Origin: Mikania micrantha
Taxonomy: Eukaryota > Streptophyta > Magnoliopsida > Asterales > Asteraceae
DNA length: 64,000 nt
NCBI GenBank assembly: GCA_009363875.1
Contig: CM018695.1
Coordinates: 19,068,755-19,132,754, forward strand
Direction of reading: 5' to 3'
In this document: positions 47,336 through 58,081 of the stretch, piece after piece
How positions within the stretch are numbered: the stretch's first letter is position 1
Layout of the letters: every line of letters begins with the position of its first letter
Notes under the pieces: generated by a model
Databases searched by the model: none
Seen by the model: only the letters and a program-made list of their open reading frames with translations
What the model was told of the DNA's origin: nothing
Made by a program: the position numbers and the translations under genes

Positions 47336-47853
47336 TCAACAAATCATTTTCAGGGGAAATTCTGGGAAATATCAAAGATAACATATGCCAACGAAACAAT
47401 ACGAAACAAGGGACGAAACAAAACGAATCAAGTACGAAACAAAAACCCTACATTTCAAGAAGTCCTAGCTAGACCGTTTGATTTGTAGGTCATATGTTTG
47501 ATGATATTTACAGAATCCCCTAACTACTAAGAACCTTGATTGATAGGCTAGTCCACTCGAGTTGACCAAGGCCCAATCATTAGGACTTACATTTTATTGA
47601 ATGCTTATTTATTTACTTAATTAGGCTTTTATAACTGTTCCTACAATTACTGTGGTTGATCAAAAATGTGATGAACTTAAGGAAACAACATAGATTCCAA
47701 ATTGTTGTATTTACAGGAACAAAGAACTGAAGAATCATTGGGTAAATGGTAGGGGTAAAATGCTTAATTTTCATTAACACCAATGTCCCATGTGGATTAG
47801 TATGTTGTGGGACGGCGTCTGGGCGGGTTGTAGGCTCGACTCAGGGGTATGCC

Positions 47854-48086
47854 CTATATATAAGCATACCAATCTGGATGATACATGTGATGTTAATGAG
47901 ATTAAGGTTGTTACCCGAGGGTAAACAAATGTTTTGAGTGAACAACGAAACTTTAGTGGAATGGAAGTGTGTTAGGTAAAAATGCTTAACTATCATTAAG
48001 AACAGTGTCATATGCGCATTAGTATGTGGTGGGACGGCGTCTGGCCGGGTTGTAGGCTCGACTCAGGGGTATGCCCTATATATAAG
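47854..48086 (+). promoter_or_regulatory. Duplicated TATA-box motif in the 5' LTR
   Basis: CTATATATAAG at 47854-47864 and again at 48076-48086, each within GGGGTATGCCCTATATATAA, 222 bases apart. The matching single motif in element 1 is at 40550. Its position, some 500-700 bases before the LTR end, suits the U3/R boundary. Promoter function is inferred. Confidence 0.5.
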
Positions 48087-48576
48087 CATACCGATGTGAA
48101 TATTACATGTGATGTTAATGAGGTTAGGGTCTTTACCGAAAGAGGTTTACAAATCATTTTCAATTACTAAACTATATGAACTCACCAACCATGTGTTGAC
48201 TTTATTTTGCATGACTTCTAAGGTGACGAACAGGTCAATTAAGAAGCTTATGCTTTTGGACTAGGACTTCAGACAGAAGACTTAGTATTTTTGGACCTGC
48301 ATACTTTTGGAACATCATTATACGATTATTTTGTATATCTTGTGCAGTACAAGATAGATATGTTATGATGTTTATGATAGATTTACATTGTTAAATTATG
48401 AACGATATGGATGTAATTTAACTTTGTAATTCTAATCTATTTAGCATTTCTCATTTATATCATGTGCAATGTAAACAATCTGATCACTTTGATTATCACT
48501 CACGATATCGCGCCCCGAGAACCTTCCGCCCGACGGGAACTCCGATCCAACCCCGTCGGCTCGGGGTGTGACAGAT

Positions 48577-48589
48577 TGGTATCAGAGCC
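48577..48589 (+). other. Primer binding site of gypsy element 2
   Basis: TGGTATCAGAGCC, complementary to the initiator-methionine tRNA 3' end, three bases after the LTR. Confidence 0.92.
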
Positions 48590-48740
48590 ATGGTTATAGA
48601 GAAATATAGGTCAGTTATTTAAATGGTTTGGCCTAGACTATAACCTAGGGACCCTGCATGTAGAGAACATAGGACTTAAGATTTTCTTTGCATATTGTCT
48701 ACTGCATTCGATCACTACACTAACCAATGTTATTTTGGTT

Positions 48741-50082
48741 ATGATCAGAATGCCGCCGAGAAAACAGACTCCTTCGTTACCTCCACCACCACAAGACTTG
48801 GCACCACATTCATCTACTCCTTCACCACCTGATTCACCACCGCCACCTCCTCCTCCTCCATTTGTTCCTCAACCTTCACTTGATTTACCACCTAGCTCGA
48901 GCACGACTCCCATACTATATCCTGCCACCATTGCTCTAGTAACTCTGCTGAGCAGTCAGATGACTAATCAGATGAAGGAGGTGATACCGGAGATGTTCAA
49001 CCGTTTCCGTAATGAAAGCAACAACACTGGTAACTCATCAGGAGAAGCCAGTGGGAATACTGGTGGTTCATCACACTACTCCTACAAGTCATTTGTAGGA
49101 TGTAAGCCACCCAGTTTTAGTGGGTCTGAAGGAGCTGTTGGATTAATCCAGTGGATTGAAAAGATTGAGACAACTCTGGACCTCTGCAGCTGTCCAGAGC
49201 ATCACAAGGTTCGCTACTCTTCTGGAACATTCAACAAGCGAGCCTTGACCTGGTGGAACTCACAGATAAATGCCAGGGGAAGAGAAGAAGCTATGGCCAT
49301 GCCATGGGAAGATTTCAAGACGTTGCTAAGAACGGAATTCTGCCCCAAGAACGAGTTGCAGAAACTAGAGGTTGAACTATCCAACCATGTGATGAAGGGG
49401 GCTGATCACATGGGGTATACGACTCGTTACCACGAGTTGGTTGCTTTGGTGCCAGATATGGTACCAACTTTGGAAAAGAGGATTTATTGTTATGTAGGTG
49501 GACTTCCCGCCTGCATTCAGGGCTTAGCTATTGCAGCTAACCCTGTCACTGTCGAGTCTGTAGTGAGTTTGTATGGGAAACTCACTGATCTCATGGTAGC
49601 CTCTGGAACTCTGAAGAAAGAGGCAGACTCCGGCAAGAACAAAGCACATCCGTCAAAGAAACCCCACCATCATCCGAAGAAGAAACAAAAGGTCATCAAG
49701 AACTACACGGTGGCTACATCTCTACAACAAGTAGCAGTTGCAACTCAAAACCCTAACAAGAGACCCTACATTGGCACGTTTCCTCTGTGTGCCAAGTGTC
49801 AATATCATCATACTGCTAACACTCCCTGCAAGCAATGCACGGGATGTGGACGAAAGGGCCATTGGGTCCAACACTGCCGGATAGCACCCAACCAAGCAGT
49901 CAACAATGCTGCTTTGGCTCTCCCTCCACCAGCTAATCAGAACAACAGTAGATGCTATAACTGTGGTGAACAAGGCCACTTTGCCAAGAACTGCCCGAAG
50001 AAGGATCAACAGGCAGTTCAAGCACCTCGTGGAAGAGCCTTTGTCATCGGAGCACCAGCTGCACGCCAGGACCCGAATGTGG
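48741..50082 (+). pseudogene. gag of gypsy element 2
   Basis: Structural capsid/nucleocapsid protein of the retrotransposon particle. The ATG at 48741 gives MIRMPPRKQ. A proline-rich N-terminal region is followed by the conserved NxVGCKPPSFSGSEG and the retrotransposon gag domain (WWNSQINARG through YHELVALVPDM, about residues 170-250), a Lys/His-rich basic stretch and two CCHC zinc knuckles (CTGCGRKGHWVQHC and CYNCGEQGHFAKNC). The gag frame itself is open, but it should continue into protease at DPNV and instead shifts frame at GTGGGGTGC (about 50078-50086), probably through a two-base insertion. Translated alone it would end in an unrelated tail at 50186. Confidence 0.88.
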
Positions 50083-53000
50083 GGTGCTCACCGGTACGTT
50101 TCTTTCACATGACTTTTATGCATCCGTTCTATTTGACACTGGTGCGGATCAGAGTTTTATCTCTACCTATTTTGCATGCCAATTAGATTTTGTAGAGGAA
50201 CAGTTAGATTCCCCTTACATCATAGAAGTAGCTAACGGGAAACATATTACAGTTAGTACAGTTTATAGGAACTGCCCATTGACACTTAATGGTCATACAT
50301 TCACCATCGATTTGATACCGATGGAGTTGGGTAGTTTCAACATCATTGTTGGAATGGATTGGCTTTCCTATAATCGAGTGGAAGTCGTCTGTTAGGAAAA
50401 GCTGCTTCGTGTTCCATTACCGAGTGATCGTGTATTGGAAGTTAAAGGGGATCAATCAAAACGCAGTGTCAAAATCATCTCTTGCTTAAAGGCGCGTAAA
50501 TGTCTACAGAAACAGTGCGTGGCGTTCTTGGATCATGTGGTAGAAAAGGAGAAGGACAAGAAAAAGATACAAGACGTACCAGTAGTGAAAGAGTATCCGG
50601 AAGTATTTCCTGAAGATCTACCAGGTTTGCCACCTATGCGACCGGTACAATTTCGTATTGACTTAATTCCTGGAGCAACTCTTGTTGCTAAATCTCCTTA
50701 CAGGTTAGCACCTTTAGAGATGCAGGAATTGTCAAATCAGTTACAGGAGTTACTTGATAAAGGTTTCATTAGACCGAGCTACTCACCTTGGGGAGCTTCG
50801 GTCCTATTTGTGAAAAAGAAAGACGGATCGTTCAGAATGTGCATAGATTACAGGGAGCTGAACAAACTGACCATCAAGAATCGGTATCCATTGCCGAGGA
50901 TTGATGATCTGTTTGACCAACTACAGGGAGCACAATACTTCTCAAAGATTGACTTACGATCTGGTTATCATCAGCTGAGAGTTCAAGACGAAGACATACC
51001 GAAGACGGCCTTCCGAACAAGATACGGGCATTACGAATTCCTGGTAATGCCTTTCGGATTGACCAATGCACCAGCGGTTTTCATGGATCTCATGAACCGA
51101 GTGTGCAAGCCGTATCTGGATCAGTTTGTCATTGTCTTTATTGATGACACACTGATTTATTCCAAGAACAAAACAGAGCACGAGCAACACCTCAGAAAGA
51201 TCTTGGAACTGTTGAAGGAAAAGAAAATCTATGCCAAATTCTATAAATGTGAATTCTGGTTAAGGGAAGTTCAATTCTTGGGTCATGTAGTCAACAGTGA
51301 AGGAATACACATAGATCCTGCCAAGATCGAGGCGATAAAGAACTGGGACACTCCGAAGACACCGACGGAGATACGGTCCTTTTTGGGACTGGCAGGTTAT
51401 TACAGAAGGTTTATCTCAAACTTTTCTAAGATAGCCTTGCCTCTCACTAAGTTAACTTAGAAAAGTGAAGCGTTCGTCTGGGAGCAGAAACAAGAAGATG
51501 CTTTTCAGACTCTGAAACAGAGATTATGCAATGCTCCAATCCTATCTCTCCCAGAGGGCTGTGATGACTTTGTTGTATACTGTGATGCTTCCCATCAGGG
51601 AGTTGGTTGCGTACTAATGCAACTGGACAAAGTTATAGCCTTTGCATCAAGACAGCTAAGAGTTCATGAGAAGAACTACACTACTCATGATCTTGAACTG
51701 GGAGCTGTAATCTTTGCATTAAAAATTTGGAGACATTACTTGTATGGCACCAAGTGTACCATATTTACAAATCATAAAAGTCTGCAGCACATCTTTGACC
51801 AGAAGGAACTCAACATGCGACAGCGTCGTTGGGTTGAACTTCTGAATGATTACGATTGCGTGATCAAGTACCATCTGGGAAAGGCGAACGTGGTAGCTGA
51901 TGCCTTAAGCCGGAAGGAACGGGTTAAACCCTTGCGCGTTAGAGCAATGGGAATGACTGTGCAGACCAGTTTAAGAGACAAGATTATTCAAGCACAGCAA
52001 GAATCACTTGATTGAGGAAATCTAAAGAAAGAACTTGACTGCGGAGCGGAGAAACAGTTCGACACGAAGTCTGATGAAATCATTTATTACAAGGATCGAG
52101 TATGGATTCCTGTAGTAGATGAATTAAGAAGACTTATCTTCGATGAAGCACACAAGACAAAATACTCTGTTCATCCAGGCGCCGATAAGATGTACCAAGA
52201 CTTGCGTGGATTTTATTGGTGGCCGGGAATGAAGAAAGACATAGCCGAGTACGTCGGTCAGTGTCTTACGTGTGCGAAGGTAAAGGCGGAACACCAGAAA
52301 CCGTCCGGTTTACTGGAGCAGCCTGAGATTCCGCTCTGGAAGTGGGAACAAATAGCTATGGATTTCATTACCAAGCGACCCCGCACTTCCAGTGGTCATG
52401 ATATAATTTGGGTGATCGTTGACCGTTTGACAAAATCTGCTCATTTCTTGCTGATGCGTGAGACCTTCACGATGGATAAACTGGCAAGACTGTACATCAA
52501 TGAGATAGTGGTACGCCACGGTGTGCCATTGTCTATTATTTCTGATAGAGATAGCAGATTCACATCAAGGTTTTGGCAGTCATTGCAGAAATCTCTAGGG
52601 ACACAGTTAAACCTGAGTACAGCTTACCACCCACAAATGGATGGTCAAAGCGAACGTACTATTCAGACCCTAGAAGATATGTTGAGAACCTGCGTATTGG
52701 ATTTCGGTGGGAATTGGGATTTCCATTTGCCACTGATCGAGTTCTCCTACAATAACAGTTACCACAACAGTATCGGATGTGCGCCATTCGAGGCTCTCTA
52801 TGGCCGGAAATGTCGATCACCGATCTGTTGGACGGAAGTTGGAGACAATCGAATAACTGGGCCAGAACTTATTCAGGAAACCACTGACAAGATCGCCCAT
52901 ATCCAAAGAAGACTACAAGCAACAAGGAGCAGACATAAAAGCTATGCCGACAAACGGCGCAAACTGTTGGAATTTCAAGTGGGAGACCGTGTCATGCTGA

Positions 53001-53413
53001 AAGTATCCCCTTGGAAAGGTGTAGTACGTTTTGGGAAGAAAGGCAAATTAGCACCACCATACGTGGGACCGTTCGAGATCGTCGAACGCATTGGTCCTGT
53101 TGCGTATTGACTGAGATTACCAGATGAACTCAGTGGTGTTCACGACGTGTTTCATGTATCGAACTTAAAGAAATGCCTTGCTGACGAGTCACTCGTCATT
53201 CCGATCGAAGAAATTCAAGTGGATGAACAGTTACACTTCATTGAAGAACCTTTGGAAATTATGGACCGCAAAGTTAAGCAACTGAGGCGAAGCCGTATTC
53301 CGATTGTAAAGGTTCGATGGAATTCAAGGCGCGGGCTCGAGTTTACTTGGGAACGTGAAGATCACATGAAGTCAAGGTATCCCCAACTGTTTGAAGAGGA
53401 AGCAACCCGATAA
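50083..53413 (+). pseudogene. pol of gypsy element 2: protease, RT, RNase H, integrase, chromodomain-like end
   Basis: All segments lie in one frame, shifted from gag. Protease: VLFDTGADQSF (about 50135). RT: RMCIDYRELN, FSKIDLRSGYHQL and VFIDDTLIYS (about 51140; the usual I after the Asp pair is T). RNase H: CDASHQGVG (51585 region) and ATNHKSLQ, where TDH is usual. Integrase: the HPGADKM/CLTC zinc site (about 52175-52270), then MDF, SDRDSRFTS and GQSERTIQ giving the DDE triad. The C-terminus carries a chromodomain-like motif. Nonsense codons are at 50393 (TAG), 51458 (TAG), 52013 (TGA) and 53108 (TGA). The last fits CGA to TGA, as expected from methyl-cytosine decay. No active polyprotein can be made. 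Confidence 0.9.
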
Positions 53414-53445
53414 CAACTCCTAAATTTCGGGACGAAATTTCTCTA

Positions 53446-53458
53446 ACAAGGGGAGACT
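53446..53458 (+). other. Polypurine tract of gypsy element 2
   Basis: AACAAGGGGAGAC lies directly before the 3' LTR start. The same last five bases, GAGAC, happen to be the target duplication. Confidence 0.85.
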
Positions 53459-55879
53459 GTAACATCAGTGCCGGAACTGTACCGGAACGGTGATCTTAAA
53501 CAGTAACATGAACAGTAAAAATGTACGAACTATATACATTTTAGTGCATTTCATATTCATAATCAATTGTCAATATCATTTTGTGTTATCAAGCAACAAG
53601 TTCAGAAACATTTAACAGAAACAAAGTTCAGAACTATGGTTCTTGAGTCGGATAATTATCTGGCAACATATAACCATCATGGGATTATTTGTTAGGATTT
53701 ATTATGTATAAACGTATGTGAGGATTTACAGAACAAAACACACAGATGTTGTTATGTGAATGCTAAATTGACTGATTATTTGTATGGGTGACGATCTGTA
53801 CGAGTAAATCTGACAGTTTAACATTCCGAATGATATCTGATAATTAGAAAACAATATTGAAAAGTATAGTTATCATCGTGTTCGTACAGGTGACGATTCG
53901 AACGAATACGCGCGACAACCGTACGATTCGATTTTAAACAAATTAATATAACAAATTTTAAAAATAAACGAAAGATAATTAGTAAATTTATTAGGACTCA
54001 CAACTTAAATTAATTTATTTAATTCTATCTTATAATTCGTGTCGTTTCGTTACAAGAAACAACGGAGAAATAACGTGTTACGCGAAACCGAGCAAGACTG
54101 AACACCAGGTATTTTCTAAACCATTAATGAGGCATTTATTCCTTCCACCCACCACCTCCAACTCCATTTTCCCAACCATTTTCGTGTTATCTCTCTCTCT
54201 CTAGAATAGGTTTTTCTCCTACTTCTCTCTAACATTTCATGGTGATTTCTCATTGGATTCAAGCAAGCTAGGTGTCAAAACGTTCATCTCATCACGTAGA
54301 TTACCGAAGTACAAGTTATTTGAGCTTTCATTCATCGATTTTGAGGTAAGATTCGAGTTTATATTCTGTTATAATGGGAATAGTGACCCTTTTGTGTTTA
54401 TGATTTTTTAACCGGCCTAGATGCTAGAAAACACTTAGATAAATATATATGAATGACTAGTAGTTGTAGGAGTTTCTTTGTAACAGGATTGGGTCGTGAG
54501 AGATGATGAAGTTACAGGTTCGTGAATGAAGATAGCTGGTCGAAATTTCAGGTTCGTGGACGAACCTGAGAACTCCTTTTTCTGGCCGAACCTTAAGGGT
54601 TTGTTGGTGTAGAGATGCTAGCCGAACCCTGCACCACCTGCCACGAACCTGTTGCCATCACCTGCACCGAACCTATTAGGCACCCTGCAACGAACCTGCA
54701 TGGCCAAACCATGGCCATGCAAAGCTCCTAGCTGCCGAACCCTTGGACTGAACCCAGCTGCGAACCTTCACATGACAGTCGAACCACTTGACCTACGAAC
54801 CATGAGCCCCAAACCTTTGAGCGAACCCCGACTGAGCAAACTCTAAGGACCCCGAACCCTCCATCTCACAGACGAACCGCATGAGTCCCGAACCTAGGAA
54901 CATCTGCGATGTAGCCGAACCCTACATTATGTAAACTCAGCCGAACCTATGGGCTTAGTCAATAGGTTCGCTGCCCTAGCTGAATGTCGAACCTAGATGT
55001 TGCTTAATTAGGTTAATGTTGGATTGAGGATCATCAAAACTAGTGTTAAGGACTTAGGGAATGGTTAGTTGGCCATTAACCTAAGTTTCTTATGAGAATT
55101 TGATCTCCTAAGGAGCATGCATGGATTTATTTAATTTATGTGTGTGCATGGAGAATTTACTTTGGGAATGCATGGGAGGAAACTAGTACATGGGTGCATG
55201 AAATAAATACTAGTGTCATTGTAATAATGTAGGGTGATGAAGTCAATCGTAGGGTGGGATTAGTATAACAAGGGTTTTAGTAACACACATTTACAACTCA
55301 ACATGAGTTGTTAGCATAAATAAAATGGATATTTATGTCATATGGTTCAAGGATTTCGAGTTATGACCAAGGAATAATCAAAAGATATCATTGGGCTTAA
55401 GTGGGCCCAAATGGGCTAAATCAAGCCCATCTTATGTTGAATGCAATTTAAAGCAGGTAACGATATTTTAATTAAAGAAAATGTATTGTAAACAATCTGA
55501 TCACTTTGCTAAATCAAGCCCATCTCAGGTGACGAACATGTCAATTAAGAAGCTTATGCTTTTGGACTAGGACTTCAGACAGAAGACTTAGTATTTTTGG
55601 ACCTGCATACTTTTGGAACATCATTATTCGATTATTTTGTATATCTTGTGCAGTACAAGATAGATATGTTATGATGTTTATGATAGATTTATATTGTTAA
55701 ATTATGAACGATACGGATGTAATTTAACTTTGTAATTCTAATCTATTTAGCATTTCTCATTTATATCATGTGCAATGTAAACAATCTGATCACTTTGATT
55801 ATCACTCATGATATCGCGCCCCGAGAATCTTCCGCCCGACGGGAACTCCGATCCAACCCCGTCAGCTCGGGGTGTGACA
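53459..55879 (+). repeat. 3' LTR of gypsy element 2, internally rearranged (2421 bp)
   Basis: Matches the 5' LTR nearly base for base from its start to ATTGTAAAC (55485-55493). A patchwork junction follows: AATCTGATCACTTTG (normally near the LTR end), then CTAAATCAAGCCCATCT (normally upstream), then CAGGTGACGAAC to the end. It lacks the 5' LTR segment 46630-48220, including the 45-bp repeats and both TATA motifs. It also differs by small indels (an extra CTCT in the CTCTCT run; missing CCCTGGAAGCTGAA). Confidence 0.9.
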
Positions 55880-55884
55880 GAGAC

Positions 55885-56411
55885 AGATGGGCTCACCCGG
55901 GTGAATCTGTTTTAAGGAAGTTATTAACAAAAATTTAAAATTTATTTCAATTTCTAATAATAATTACAATATATTTATTTTTTAGACGAAATGTTACATA
56001 TGGAGTGATCTTTATATCTTCAAAGATAGTCCTGAATAAGCTTAGCAATGTGAGTTTCCTATACTCATTTCTTTACGTTTTTAAAATGTAATCTATAGGG
56101 ATGTTACACTTGTATTCAAACCATGTTACAAGCTTGGAGTCAATAACTTAGTAATGCAAGTACTTAGTTCTAGTTGTCTTGTTGTAATTGTAATGTGTAT
56201 TACTTGTTTGGAAGCTTATGTTATGATGGAATTCTTTTGCATTCTTTTGCATACTTAGTTCAAACAATCGTACACATCCAAACTTGCGAATTTACATGAA
56301 GATTTAGGCCTAGCTAGGCTTGATTTAAAAGATACGCATTAATACTTGTTTGAGGACTATTGATGCTTAATAGAATACTTGTTAGAATCTTTCAGAAGGC
56401 TTATGATAACA
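55885..56411. other. Short AT-rich spacer between two retrotransposons
   Basis: No gene, repeat end or conserved motif recognised. AGATGGGCTCACCCGGGTGA follows the gypsy target duplication. Confidence 0.5.
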
Positions 56412-56795
56412 TGTAGGTCCCTAACTAGATCAAGATCTGAGCTTTATGTCTCCAATCAGCATCAAGTAACTCTATTGTGTGCGGAATCCATAATAGAGTT
56501 AAAGAAATTGCAAGAACAACAAGAAAGATCAAAACTTTGATTGTATTCAAAAGTGTATTCGAAAATGTGCCTCAATACGTCTAGAGAGCACACCTCGGGA
56601 ATCCAACACTAAACTTGTACAAAATATGTCTATTTATACTAAGTCTACACGTACTCGAAGTTCTATACAAGTTAACTTCGAGTACTCGTACACTATGAGT
56701 ATTTGAACCTAATGTACACGAAAATAACAAAAATCTGGACTTCAACTCTTCCAATGTTTGACTTTGTCAGTCTTCATCGTGTAGTGGGCTCTACA
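56412..56795 (-). repeat. 3' LTR of minus-strand copia (SIRE-type) element
   Basis: On the minus strand a purine tract TCTAGGGGGAGTT (56796-56808) is followed at once by TGTAGAGCCCAC. A plausible end is GGGACCTACA at 56412, which gives a TGTAG...CTACA inverted end. The inner features fit an LTR: CGAAGTTCTATAC-type words and a TATAAATAGA motif on the minus strand (about 56630). The outer end at 56412 is a guess, because the partner LTR and target duplication lie outside the window. Confidence 0.5.
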
Positions 56796-56817
56796 AACTC
56801 CCCCTAGACTGGCGAAG

Positions 56818-58043
56818 TCATCCAATAGGAAGAGTGACGGAGTGTGGTCCAGCCCCTGCATACAGCTTCAGCTCAATAGCAAATGCAACCGTGCGTGTAA
56901 ATGGTTTAGCCTCTTCATCAAATCCATGATAAACTCTAATAAGAGAGCTATGAAGCTTCATCATGTCTTCTTTCCCATACTTCAACAGATCCATGGGATC
57001 AAGAATCATATCAATGTCGTTTATGTCGTCTTTGTTTCTGAGGATGATGGCGGCCAGATTTCTCTCATCAAAATACCAGGATAAGAAGTTTGCAAGTGAA
57101 TTGTCTGGAACTCGAGAAGATACCGGCACATCTTGTTCTACGAGAGGCGGAGGGTATTTGTAGTAGACCCAATGTTTCTTTGTCTTTGGGTCAATGATGC
57201 ATGTTGACACGAAACGTCTTCCCTTGGCTGTAAGCATCGCAGTAAAATCTTTCTCACACTGGTCTTTGATAAACTTGGCAAACAAAGCAGCTTGTGAATC
57301 ATTAGAAGGATTAAAGAACATCGCGTTGTTGATACTTTTGATGTCAAACTTTGGCATTGTGCAGAAGTCTCGCGATTTCTTGTAGAATTCAACCTTGCCA
57401 TTTCTTCTCTTGACCAGATATATGTCTCTTTCCTTATCATACATCCAGCAGCATACCTCAGATCTGTCATTACGAACAACAAATAGATTTCGATCATCGG
57501 ATATGAAAGTGTGCTCTGGATGCTCAACATTCATTTCTCCCATCCATGTGGCTTTAACTTCTGGAGGCGCAGGAGTCCAGTCCTTTTGTTTTTCGAACCA
57601 ACTATTGATCACTGTCCCCAATGGTGGAATCTCTTTGCCATCTGAATCGATATACTTGTGAGCATACAAGTAATCTACATATGGATCTTTGGCAACGTCG
57701 GCAATGACAACATTTTCTGGACCTTCCTTTTCATTAACCTTTTCATCAGGCCCTTCAAAATCAAAATCCTCGGGCAAATCATCGAACCAACTATCGAGAC
57801 CGGCTCCTGTGGCTTCATCCGGTTGAACACAATCTCCAAAGAGGATATCATCAGGAATATCTCCAAAAAGATGATCGTAGTGGCCAGTGGGTTTTCCTGA
57901 TGAAGATGGATTGCCTGTGTCTCCTCTTTGATCTTTATCATCTGGAGGCCCGTCCTTCTTCTTTTCTGAGTCCTCTTCTTTCTTGTTTTTATCATCATCT
58001 TGAGGCTCATCATCCTTCTTCTTTGAATCTTTTTCTTTCTTAT

Positions 58044-58081
<38 letters not shown>

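Larger units (their letters stand above)
44584..48573 (+). repeat. 5' LTR of gypsy element 2 (3990 bp)
   Basis: TGTAACATCAGTGCCGG...CTCGGGGTGTGACA. It contains the CGAAC-rich series (45660-46120), a 45-bp tandem repeat (three full units, 47189-47335) and a 222-bp tandem duplication (about 47745-48165). The latter includes CTATATATAAG twice (47854 and 48076), so the presumed core promoter is doubled. In LTR 1 of the related element the same motif occurs once. Confidence 0.9.
44584..55879 (+). mobile_element. Ty3/gypsy retrotransposon, Tekay/Del type, structurally complete (element 2)
   Basis: 5' LTR 44584-48573, primer site 48577, gag, pol, purine tract, 3' LTR 53459-55879. The target duplication is GAGAC (44579-44583 and 55880-55884). 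Pol order is protease-RT-RNase H-integrase, followed by a chromodomain-like C-terminus (RRSRIPIVKVRW, LEFTWERED), the arrangement of plant chromoviruses of the Tekay/Del lineage. The two LTRs are nearly identical where they overlap, suggesting recent insertion. The coding region nevertheless has one frameshift and four stops, and the 3' LTR has lost about 1.6 kb. It is non-autonomous now. Confidence 0.9.
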
